From Bacillota bacterium (GTDB lineage: Bacteria; Bacillota; Clostridia; Lachnospirales; Cellulosilyticaceae), in NCBI GenBank assembly GCA_023415525.1, contig JAEZKI010000119.1:1-5668 (forward strand): 5,668 nucleotides of DNA. Direction: 5' to 3'. The translations under genes and the position numbers were made by a program. Shown piece by piece: positions 1-5,668 of this stretch. The notes beneath the pieces are model-generated. The model was given only the letters and a program-made list of their open reading frames with translations, did no database searches and had not been told where the DNA came from. How positions within the stretch are numbered: position 1 is the stretch's first letter; every line of letters starts with the position of its first letter.

Positions 1-353
1 TTTGTTTCTTTATGCCTTTCTGTTAAATAAGTTGCTAAAGGCAAAGTCTCTATATCGTTAGCTATAATGATATCAAACTTCTTCTCTTTTAATTCTTCTG
101 CCAGTTGTCTTATATCTTGACTCCAATAATGCTGTTCATACTGCCGTATCATGAGCATTACTGCTGATTTTACTTTTTGCATATTAGTTTTTATTGGTTT
201 ATGATACTTAATAAATGACACATTCTCCATACCTGGAGAATGTGTTCCTACAACAGTAAGTCCATAATCTTCTTTTAATGCCGATATTTGCCTTCTTACT
301 CTAGGATCTATTGATAAATCAGTAAATGCTAGTACAAGTACAGATGTCTTCAT
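1..353 (-). CDS. GT4-type glycosyltransferase, N-terminal part (partial, 3' end outside window)
   Basis: From the ATG at 353 an uninterrupted frame of 117 codons runs off the left edge. It begins MKTSVLVLAFTDLSIDPRVRR, continues with ALKEDYGLTVVGTHSPG (about 25-41), and has KFDIIIANDIETLPLATYL at about 92-110. These are the same landmarks as in the glycosyltransferase at 2286-3610: the DPRVRR helix after the first strand, a strand ending in VVG or VFG, and a (D/P)DI.x.ND(I/L)(D/E)TL segment. The two are therefore members of the same GT-B acceptor-domain family, though clearly diverged. The role is probably sugar transfer in the same glycan pathway. The donor-binding C-terminal domain lies outside the window, so completeness and sugar specificity cannot be assessed. 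It starts 12 bases after the second amidotransferase and is surely in the same operon. Confidence 0.82.
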   Translation of the reverse strand, partial: MKTSVLVLAFTDLSIDPRVRRQISALKEDYGLTVVGTHSPGMENVSFIKYHKPIKTNMQKVKSAVMLMIRQYEQHYWSQDIRQLAEELKEKKFDIIIANDIETLPLATYLTERHKET

Positions 354-361
354 CACTAACA

Positions 362-367
362 CTCCTT
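362..367 (-). promoter_or_regulatory. Ribosome binding site AAGGAG for the glycosyltransferase at 353
   Basis: AAGGAG on the minus strand overlaps the TAA stop of the second amidotransferase (366-368) and lies 8 bases before the ATG at 353. A GTG directly before that ATG (354-356) is an alternative start with 5-base spacing, but ATG at 8 bases is the better choice. Confidence 0.7.
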
Positions 368-2255
368 ACTCCTCATCTATAAAGGTTCTAAACCATAATT
401 CAAGACATAAAAGCCCCCATGTGACACGACTAAACTTAGTCTCATTTTGAAGTAACTTTTCGATTTCTTTGACATTATAGATTCCTCTATTTTTTGCCTT
501 TTCTCCTAAAAGAATGTCCTCAACATATTCTTTTAGTTCACCTTGGTACCATTGTACTAAAGGTACTGGGAAGCCCATCTTATCTTTTCTATTTAATACC
601 TCATCTGGTAAAACATTTTTAATGGCTTGTTTAAATAACGCTTTGCTCTCTCCACCTTTAAATTTTAGATTGGGTGGGATACTTGCAAAAAGCTCTGCTA
701 TACGATAATCAAGGAGTGGTAATCTTGTCTCTAGTCCCCATGCCATAGAAGTCCTATCATCTACATGTAAAAGTGCTGGCAAAGAAGCTTTTAGATCAAA
801 ATATGTCATCTTATTTACATAGGATTCAAGGCCTTTTCTATTGAATATCTCTTCAAAGCTATTAAATGATGAGTAGTCGCTACCCTCAAATAACTCCTCA
901 TTAAATAGGTTTTTCATACCTGCACTTCTATCAATAATTCTAAAGTATCTTTCTGCTTGTGGGCCAAACATACCTTCTCTCATAAACCCTTGTAGCATAG
1001 GTCCATAAGTTTTTAATAATGGTAGATTTGGCGTAATCGACTCTAATGTTACAGCAAATCGATCCTTATTAGCTGTCTCAAAAATAGCTCCCTTTATACA
1101 TTCTTCTAAGTATGCCACTAAATATCTTGCATAACCAATAAAAATTTCATCTCCACCCTGTCCACCTAGTGCAACTTTTACATTCTCACTAGCGAGCTTT
1201 GATACCATATACTGTGGAAATACACCTGGCCCTGCTCCTGGTTCATCCAAATAATAAATAATATCTTGAAGGGACTTTCTAAATTGCTCTGCTGTGATGC
1301 TAATCTCATGATATTCCACATTAGCATGCTCAGCTGCTTTTCTAGCATAGTAAGACTCATCATACTCCTGGCCCTCATTAAACTTACCTGTAAAAGTCTT
1401 AAGGCCTTCTCCACCTAAACATTCTGATGCAATACAGGCAATAGTACTAGAGTCCAACCCTCCACTTAAGAAACTACCCAATTCCACATCACTACGTAAT
1501 CTTAATCTAACTGCATCATCAATTAAGAATTTAAGCTTATCTACAAAATATTCTTCTGTGTGCTTTGTGTCATATTTAAACTCTAAATCCCAATATTGCA
1601 CGACAGTTGGAGCAAGCTCATTTGTTAGATCTAAAATCATATAATAACCTGGTTCAAGTTTATAGATATCTTTAAATAATGTCTTCTTGCCTAAAGTAAA
1701 TTGGAAAACAATGTAGTCTTGAATTCCTTCATAATTCACTTGTTTATATACTAGTTCGCTTGCTAAAATTCCTTTAATTTCTGAAGAAAACAAGAACTTA
1801 TCTCCATCACAATAGTAATAAAATGGCTTGATTCCAAAACGATCTCTTGCAGCAAATATTTTCTGCTTATTTTTATCATAAACGACAAATGAGAACATTC
1901 CATTAAACTTATGAACACATGATTCACCATATTGTTCATAAGCATGGATAATTACTTCTGTATCACAATAGCTTTTGATATCATGTCCTTTTTTTACTAA
2001 GTCTTGTCTAATCTCTAAATAGTTATATATAGCACCATTGAATACAATCCATACAGTTCCATCTTCATTACACATAGGTTGATGCCCATTTTTAGGATCC
2101 ATAATACTTAATCGTTTATGCCCCAAACCTATACCACCATCAATAAATACACCCTCATCATCAGGTCCTCTATGTGCAATAGCTTGCATCATATTTTTAA
2201 TAGCTTGTTCTTCAACTACTACATCCCTTCTTATTATTCCTGCTATTCCACACAT
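366..2255 (-). CDS. asnB: Asparagine-synthetase-family glutamine-dependent amidotransferase, copy 2
   Basis: A 629-residue paralogue of the enzyme at 3622-5547, with the same two-domain plan: class II glutaminase followed by a PP-loop ATP-dependent synthetase. The start at 2255 makes Cys2 (MCGIAGI) the nucleophile. Motifs: RGPDDEG from 29, KRLSIMD at 47-53, FNGAIYNY from 72, CDTE with Asp98, FNGMFSF near 117, PP-loop SGGLDSS at 264-270, DEPGAGPG about 337-344, GQGGDE at 365-370, DRTSMA at 500-505, ETRLPLLD at 509-516, and KMGFPVP at 559-565. The glutaminase motif has Ala75 where copy 1 and most family members have Glu, a residue expected to hold the amino group of glutamine; glutamine use may be weakened or altered. 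Motifs match copy 1 closely but the sequences between them differ widely, so this is an old paralogue and not a fresh duplication, and it probably has its own acceptor. The gene starts 30 bases after the glycosyltransferase and ends 12 bases before the next. The acceptor is unknown; a sugar carboxylate is inferred from the neighbours. Confidence 0.92.
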   Translation of the reverse strand: MCGIAGIIRRDVVVEEQAIKNMMQAIAHRGPDDEGVFIDGGIGLGHKRLSIMDPKNGHQPMCNEDGTVWIVFNGAIYNYLEIRQDLVKKGHDIKSYCDTEVIIHAYEQYGESCVHKFNGMFSFVVYDKNKQKIFAARDRFGIKPFYYYCDGDKFLFSSEIKGILASELVYKQVNYEGIQDYIVFQFTLGKKTLFKDIYKLEPGYYMILDLTNELAPTVVQYWDLEFKYDTKHTEEYFVDKLKFLIDDAVRLRLRSDVELGSFLSGGLDSSTIACIASECLGGEGLKTFTGKFNEGQEYDESYYARKAAEHANVEYHEISITAEQFRKSLQDIIYYLDEPGAGPGVFPQYMVSKLASENVKVALGGQGGDEIFIGYARYLVAYLEECIKGAIFETANKDRFAVTLESITPNLPLLKTYGPMLQGFMREGMFGPQAERYFRIIDRSAGMKNLFNEELFEGSDYSSFNSFEEIFNRKGLESYVNKMTYFDLKASLPALLHVDDRTSMAWGLETRLPLLDYRIAELFASIPPNLKFKGGESKALFKQAIKNVLPDEVLNRKDKMGFPVPLVQWYQGELKEYVEDILLGEKAKNRGIYNVKEIEKLLQNETKFSRVTWGLLCLELWFRTFIDEE

Positions 2256-2261
2256 ATGTAT

Positions 2262-2266
2262 TCCTT
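2262..2266 (-). promoter_or_regulatory. Ribosome binding site AAGGA that fixes the start of the second amidotransferase
   Basis: AAGGA on the minus strand lies 6 bases before the ATG at 2255. The longer frame from a GTG at 2279 would add eight residues encoded partly by this ribosome site and would move the catalytic cysteine away from the N-terminus. Confidence 0.75.
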
Positions 2267-2285
2267 TCTTTGGTAACACTTCCTA

Positions 2286-2537
2286 TCACACCAAAATTTT
2301 ATCATAAAAATTAATTAATCTCTTTTGCTCATTTTCCCAATTATACTCATCTCTTGCATGATTATAGGCATTCATTCTAGCTTCCTTCAATTTTTCTGGT
2401 GAGATAGTATATTTATTAATTACTCTAGCTAAGTCTTCAGGATTATTCGTTTCAAATAATTCTCCAATATTTAATTTCCTTGTTAGATTTCTCATTTCAA
2501 CTAAATCTGAACTAATAATCGCTAAACCAGACATCAT
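2286..2537 (-). CDS. Glycosyltransferase, C-terminal piece of the frameshifted gene (83 codons)
   Basis: This fragment begins MMSGLAIISSDLVEM and ends with an EYNW ... LINFYDKIL helix, which is the last part of a GT4 donor-binding domain. The same frame continues upstream of the apparent ATG as KFFEY, part of the same family motif, so the ATG is an internal methionine of the original protein and not a true start. Its ATG overlaps the premature TGA (ATGA at 2534-2537), but AATTCTTTGAATAT upstream offers no Shine-Dalgarno site. It would only be made by weak re-initiation or if the frame were restored. Confidence 0.6.
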   Translation of the reverse strand: MMSGLAIISSDLVEMRNLTRKLNIGELFETNNPEDLARVINKYTISPEKLKEARMNAYNHARDEYNWENEQKRLINFYDKILV

Positions 2538-3610
2538 ATATTCAAAGAATTTATAGGAAGTGCATATTCTGTATTCTTACATACAGAAATAAACGGATTT
2601 AATCCTATATCATTTTCACATGCCGTTTCCACTAATCGGTCTACTGCCACTGGCTCTTCAAAAATAATTTTTTCTTCTAGACCCTTTTCTTTAACTTTTT
2701 GACGTAATACACTTTCATACTGCCCAATACCTCTAAAGACGAATACTGCATTTTTAACTAGTGGTGCTGCTTCAATTATCTCATCTAGTCCTCTGTATTG
2801 AAAATATGCACCATGATATAAAATACGTACTGGATTATTAACTCTGTCTAATATACTTGAATCCGGTAGATATTGTTTTGTTACTACATTTCTAATGGTT
2901 GTAAATTCCCCTGAACCTACTATTTCTTGAAAATATTTTCCCAAAGAGTCACACACAGTCATTCTACCATCTGTATATGCAAGCAACTTCTTTTCTAATC
3001 TACTATAAAATTGATACCATATTTCAGATCTCATGTGTACAGCCAATTGCTCTGGATAAATTTCATGTGCATCAAATATTAATGGTATATTGGCATTAGT
3101 TTTAAGCATTAAGCCTGCTAACAAAGTATCCAAATCATTACAATGTGCGATATCAGGCTTATACTCTATTGCAGCTTCATATAATGCTAAATTAATTAGC
3201 ATTATAGACCTAATAGCCAAAATCTCTTGTTGTGGATTAAATTTTCCATCCTCAACGGTATTTACTTTTTTTATGTATCTCCTATAACCATTCTGGCATT
3301 TTAGTTGTATTCTTTTTGCAAAACTAATCTTTTCACTCATTACATTTGGATTACACCATTCAATAATTTTTCCTGCTAAGGAACACGTAGTTCGTATTTT
3401 TTCCATTTCTACATCTGTATATACTTGAGGGATATCTACTCTAACAATTTCAAAGTTACCAAATCTTTCATAATTAATGTTACTTTCTGATTTCATACCA
3501 AATACTATAACTCTATGCCCTTGTTCTGCTAACACACCTGCTATACGCCTTACTCTAGGATCTCTTGTCGTCTCTGTTAAATTAAACATAGCTATTACTT
3601 TATTACTCAT
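2534..3610 (-). CDS. Glycosyltransferase, N-terminal piece of the frameshifted gene (358 codons)
   Basis: This is the upstream part of the broken GT4-type gene, from the ATG at 3610 to a premature TGA at 2534-2536. It contains the whole acceptor-side domain and most of the donor-side domain. The last six residues (INSLNI) are out-of-frame and do not belong to the protein. If translated alone it would lack the conserved FEYM glutamate segment and the C-terminal closing helix, so it is expected to be non-functional or unstable. Confidence 0.7.
   Translation of the reverse strand: MSNKVIAMFNLTETTRDPRVRRIAGVLAEQGHRVIVFGMKSESNINYERFGNFEIVRVDIPQVYTDVEMEKIRTTCSLAGKIIEWCNPNVMSEKISFAKRIQLKCQNGYRRYIKKVNTVEDGKFNPQQEILAIRSIMLINLALYEAAIEYKPDIAHCNDLDTLLAGLMLKTNANIPLIFDAHEIYPEQLAVHMRSEIWYQFYSRLEKKLLAYTDGRMTVCDSLGKYFQEIVGSGEFTTIRNVVTKQYLPDSSILDRVNNPVRILYHGAYFQYRGLDEIIEAAPLVKNAVFVFRGIGQYESVLRQKVKEKGLEEKIIFEEPVAVDRLVETACENDIGLNPFISVCKNTEYALPINSLNI
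2550..2555 (-). other. Probable single-base deletion causing the frameshift
   Basis: The minus strand reads CCT ATA AAT TCT here. Adding one A gives CCT AAT AAA TTC, and the protein then runs unbroken as LPNKFFEYMM. The exact lost base cannot be placed better than within these few positions, because it lies in an A/T-only run. Confidence 0.7.
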
Positions 3611-3617
3611 GCTTCCA

Positions 3618-3623
3618 TCCCCT
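3618..3623 (-). promoter_or_regulatory. Ribosome binding site AGGGGA for the glycosyltransferase at 3610
   Basis: On the minus strand AGGGGA lies 7 bases before the ATG at 3610 and overlaps the TAG stop of the upstream amidotransferase (3622-3624). The stop codon is embedded in the ribosome site, as expected for translationally linked operon genes. The match is somewhat weaker than the other sites here. Confidence 0.5.
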
Positions 3624-5547
3624 ATATCTCTATACTTGGATTAAACTCATCGATGAACATTCTATACCATAATTCTACAGTTACATATCTATACAATAGC
3701 CAACTTCTATCAACTTCACCTGACATGTGTTGATTATAATAAAAGCGGATTGTATCTTCCGATACTAACTTTCTATTTAAGAATGATTCCGAAAATAATA
3801 TACTCGTTATTTTATCTTTGTCATGGCCTTCTCTTATCCATCTTGCAAATGGAGTTGGATAGCCTAACTTACTTCTTCTCCATGCAACTTTTTTAGGCGC
3901 TACCCTTTCACTTGATTTTCTTAGTATCCATTTCGTCCAACTTCCTCTAATTTTATATTCACTCTGAAGTCCCATTGCAAACTCAACTATTCTATAATCT
4001 AGTAAGGGGACTCGCGATTCTATTGAAAATGCCATAGAATTTCTATCCTCATAATGCAGTAAAGCTGGTATTGATTGTTTTACCAAATGCCAGTATAGCG
4101 TATTATTTAGTACCCCTTTTGTCCTTTGTGGAAAGCTTCTAGTAATCTCCTTACCTTTTACTCTCTCTACTAAATCTGGATGGAAGAATGGTGGTTCTTG
4201 TACTACATTTTCTTTCGCAATTTCTTTATGTAAGATTATTTTAGCAATTTTGAATAAGTTAGGACCTAAAACAATTTTAAGCTGTTCTTTATCTATCCAT
4301 TGCTTACCCCAATATTTATAGATACAAAGCATCAATTTAAAAGCTTCCATTCTACTTGATAACTTATTTTCATCTAACAAGTCTTGTATATACAATCTAT
4401 AATATGGTAAATATCCTGCAAACAATTCATCTCCACCTTGTCCGTCAAGGAGTACTTTTACATATTTACTTGCCTCTTTCATTACATAATACTGAGTATA
4501 TAATCCCGGTCCAGCAGATGGCTCATCCATATGCCATGTAATCTTTGCTAAATCTTCAATCAAGTTACCTTGTGGCTCTGGTAATACATGCTGTGGTTGC
4601 GTATTTGCATAATTATTCATTTCGTCCACATATGTTTTTTCATCACAATCTTTATCTGCATATAATCCAGAAAATGTATATATAGGCTGAGATACTTGTT
4701 TGCTTGCTATTCCAACAATTGTACTAGAGTCTATTCCACCAGATAAACAAGTTCCTACTGGTACGTCTGCTCTCATATGCAATTTAATAGATGAATTTAG
4801 TAATTCCCATAATGCTTCTACTGGTTCTTTACCTTCAATCCATTTATTTCTAAACTCTTCCTCATTAATATCCCAGTATTTCCATACTTTAAACTCTTTT
4901 GTTTGTATATCATAGCACGCAGAATGAGCTGGCATTAATATCTTAACATTTTCAAAAAAAGTTTCTTCTCCATCATCTAATGCACCTGATGGTAAAAAAT
5001 AATGAACAAATGCTTCATTTACTTGTCTTTCTTCTGGAAATGCCGCTAAAATAGCCTTTATTTCTGAAGCAAATGCAAATTTGACTTCACTATTTACGTA
5101 ATAAAAAGGTTTAATTCCAAATCTATCCCTAGACATAAATACTTTCTGACTTACCTTATCCAGAATAACAAATGACCACATTCCATTAAATTGTTCAACA
5201 CAATGTTCTCCCCATTCCCTATATGATTGTAAAAGGACTTCAGTATCTGTATTGGTTTTAAAAATATAACCTTTTTTAATGAGTACTTCTTTAATCTCTT
5301 TGTAATTATAAATCTCTCCATTAAATACAATAATATAATTGTTATCACTGCTAATCATAGGCTGATGGCCTGCTTCTGATAAATCAATAATAGATAAACG
5401 GCGATGACCTAGTGCAATATTTCCATTAATAAAATGCCCCTCATCATCTGGTCCTCTATAACTTATTATGTCTGTCATCTGTTTTAGCTTTTCAACATCA
5501 GCCTGCTGCCCTATGTCCTTATATATATATCCTGCTATTCCACACAT
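3622..5547 (-). CDS. asnB: Asparagine-synthetase-family glutamine-dependent amidotransferase, copy 1
   Basis: This is a 641-residue AsnB-type enzyme. It should hydrolyse glutamine in an N-terminal class II (Ntn) domain and pass ammonia to an ATP-activated carboxylate in a C-terminal PP-loop domain, in the cytoplasm. The start is placed at the ATG at 5547 so that Cys2 (MCGIAGY) becomes the N-terminal nucleophile; the longer GTG frame would bury it and lacks its own ribosome site. Visible motifs: RGPDDEG from residue 31, RRLSIID at 49-55, FNGEIYNY from 75 (Asn76, Gly77, Glu78), TDTE with Asp101, FNGMWSF near 120, the ATP-binding PP-loop SGGIDSS at 269-275, GQGGDE at 369-374, DRNSMA at 501-506, ESRVPLLD at 510-517, and a C-terminal KLGYPTPF near 560. 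All glutaminase residues appear intact. E. coli AsnB is about 550 residues; this length fits the longer bacterial AsnB-like group. The Gln at the GEGxDE glutamate position and the DEPSAGPG segment (about 341-348) differ from E. coli AsnB, and the gene sits between glycosyltransferases. I therefore infer amidation of a glycan or glycan precursor, though plain asparagine synthesis is not excluded. Confidence 0.93.
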   Translation of the reverse strand: MCGIAGYIYKDIGQQADVEKLKQMTDIISYRGPDDEGHFINGNIALGHRRLSIIDLSEAGHQPMISSDNNYIIVFNGEIYNYKEIKEVLIKKGYIFKTNTDTEVLLQSYREWGEHCVEQFNGMWSFVILDKVSQKVFMSRDRFGIKPFYYVNSEVKFAFASEIKAILAAFPEERQVNEAFVHYFLPSGALDDGEETFFENVKILMPAHSACYDIQTKEFKVWKYWDINEEEFRNKWIEGKEPVEALWELLNSSIKLHMRADVPVGTCLSGGIDSSTIVGIASKQVSQPIYTFSGLYADKDCDEKTYVDEMNNYANTQPQHVLPEPQGNLIEDLAKITWHMDEPSAGPGLYTQYYVMKEASKYVKVLLDGQGGDELFAGYLPYYRLYIQDLLDENKLSSRMEAFKLMLCIYKYWGKQWIDKEQLKIVLGPNLFKIAKIILHKEIAKENVVQEPPFFHPDLVERVKGKEITRSFPQRTKGVLNNTLYWHLVKQSIPALLHYEDRNSMAFSIESRVPLLDYRIVEFAMGLQSEYKIRGSWTKWILRKSSERVAPKKVAWRRSKLGYPTPFARWIREGHDKDKITSILFSESFLNRKLVSEDTIRFYYNQHMSGEVDRSWLLYRYVTVELWYRMFIDEFNPSIEI

Positions 5548-5553
5548 TTGGTT

Positions 5554-5560
5554 CACCTCT
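5554..5560 (-). promoter_or_regulatory. Ribosome binding site AGAGGTG that fixes the start of the first amidotransferase
   Basis: On the minus strand AGAGGTG lies 6 bases upstream of the ATG at 5547. The GTG that would give a start three codons earlier (5556) is itself part of this Shine-Dalgarno site and so cannot be the natural start. The site overlaps the last base of the preceding gene's stop codon. Confidence 0.75.
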
Positions 5561-5668
5561 TATTTTTCTAATAGTTCGTTATATAGCCTAACTATTTTTT
5601 TACCTTCAACATTCCATGTATATTTATCCTTAATATAAGTATAATTTTTAGCATACCCACTCATATCT
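5560..5668 (-). CDS. C-terminal tail of a probable glycosyltransferase (partial, 5' end outside window)
   Basis: An open frame enters from the right edge and ends at a TAA (5560-5562), giving 35 residues that end in VRLYNELLEK. The tail reads as a short helix, then a DKYTW motif, then an amphipathic helix ending in LYNELL. This is the usual ending of GT4-type (group 1) glycosyltransferases, which close with a (Y/F)(S/T)W...LY..LL helix folding back on the N-terminal domain. The glycosyltransferase downstream at 2286-3610 ends in the same style (DEYNW ... LINFYDKIL). The gene stops 12 bases before the next start, so it is probably co-transcribed with the downstream amidotransferase. Only the tail is visible: the catalytic residues, donor sugar and acceptor cannot be judged, and the family call rests on this short resemblance and on context. 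Confidence 0.6.
   Translation of the reverse strand, partial: DMSGYAKNYTYIKDKYTWNVEGKKIVRLYNELLEK

Larger units (their letters stand above)
2286..3610 (-). pseudogene. GT4-type glycosyltransferase interrupted by a one-base frameshift
   Basis: Joined across the shift this is one glycosyltransferase of about 441 residues, a normal length for a GT-B fold group 1 enzyme that moves a sugar from an activated donor onto a growing glycan at the cytoplasmic membrane face. N-terminal Rossmann-like domain: DPRVRR at 17-22, then a GHRVIVFG strand at 31-38, PDIAHCNDLDTLLAG at 152-166 and FDAHEIYPEQ at 179-188. C-terminal donor domain: YHGAYFQYRGLDEI from about 265, GLNPF near 336-340, and NTEYALP at 346-352. 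At that point the frame is lost, and the family continuation KFFEYMMSGLAIISSD resumes in the -1 frame. Restoring one A turns CCTATAAATTC into CCTAATAAATTC and reads LPNKFFEYMMSG, a classic GT4 donor-site segment. The FEYM glutamate, which contacts the donor nucleotide in GT4 enzymes, is missing from the upstream product, so as written the gene should be inactive. There are no other breaks, so the lesion is recent, phase-variable or a sequencing/assembly error. The start ATG lies 11 bases after the upstream amidotransferase. Confidence 0.85.

Noticed and set aside
514..708. Plus-strand open frame of 64 codons
   Set aside because: It lies entirely antisense within the second amidotransferase, has low-complexity translation and no family motif; it is a shadow frame.
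1178..1945. Minus-strand frames at 1178-1414 and 1763-1945
   Set aside because: Both are alternate frames inside the second amidotransferase, whose own frame carries all the family motifs.
2256..2285. Possible promoter or terminator in the largest gap (30 bases)
   Set aside because: The gap contains only the ribosome site of the downstream gene. There is no GC-rich stem with a T-run and no room for a -35/-10 pair outside coding sequence.
2534..2555. Programmed -1 frameshifting or translational coupling at the ATGA overlap within the glycosyltransferase
   Set aside because: The shift site (CCT ATA AAT TCT) has no X XXY YYZ slippery heptamer, I saw no obvious pseudoknot or stem-loop just downstream, and the internal ATG lacks a Shine-Dalgarno site. 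A plain one-base loss explains it better.
3090..3287. Plus-strand open frame of 65 codons
   Set aside because: It is antisense to the conserved glycosyltransferase coding sequence, with no recognisable motif.
4356..4915. Plus-strand open frames at 4356-4541 and 4700-4915
   Set aside because: Both are antisense to strongly conserved parts of the first amidotransferase, and neither resembles a known protein.
5151..5348. Minus-strand frame of 65 codons
   Set aside because: It is an alternate frame within the first amidotransferase, overlapping its FNGEIYNY and TDTE region; a shadow.
366..5547. Recent tandem duplication of the amidotransferase genes
   Set aside because: The two proteins agree in motifs but differ widely between them and in C-terminal length and sequence, so they are old paralogues and not a fresh repeat.

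Overview
The window is a compact, fully coding stretch in which every gene reads on the minus strand, so transcription runs from high to low coordinates. The DNA is visibly AT-rich, and strong purine-rich Shine-Dalgarno sites (AGAGGTG, AAGGA, AAGGAG) precede tightly packed genes. This fits a low-GC Firmicute, most likely a member of the Clostridia. That assignment is inferred from composition and style; no marker gene fixes the taxon.

Layout in transcription order: (1) the last 35 codons of a glycosyltransferase-like gene at the right edge (5560-5668); (2) a 641-residue asparagine-synthetase-type amidotransferase (3622-5547); (3) a GT4-type glycosyltransferase of about 441 residues (2286-3610), broken by a one-base frameshift near 2553; (4) a second, diverged 629-residue amidotransferase (366-2255); (5) the first 117 codons of another GT4-type glycosyltransferase running off the left edge (1-353). 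The gaps are only 12, 11, 30 and 12 bases. I see no promoter, terminator, RNA gene, insertion sequence, CRISPR array or long repeat. The window looks like the inside of one operon.

The alternation GT / AsnB-like / GT / AsnB-like / GT suggests a surface-glycan locus (capsule, exopolysaccharide, cell-wall polymer or flagellar glycan). In such loci AsnB-family enzymes are known or proposed to amidate uronic acids or attach amide-linked groups instead of making free asparagine. Both AsnB-like proteins keep the N-terminal cysteine nucleophile and the PP-loop ATP site. Both differ from E. coli AsnB in the synthetase pocket (Gln where AsnB has its GEGxDE glutamate, and a DEPxAGPG segment where AsnB has Thr-Thr-x-Arg), and the second also has Ala in place of Glu in the glutaminase FNGEIYNY motif. 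No sugar-nucleotide dehydrogenase, flippase or polymerase lies in the window, so the glycan itself cannot be identified from this sequence.
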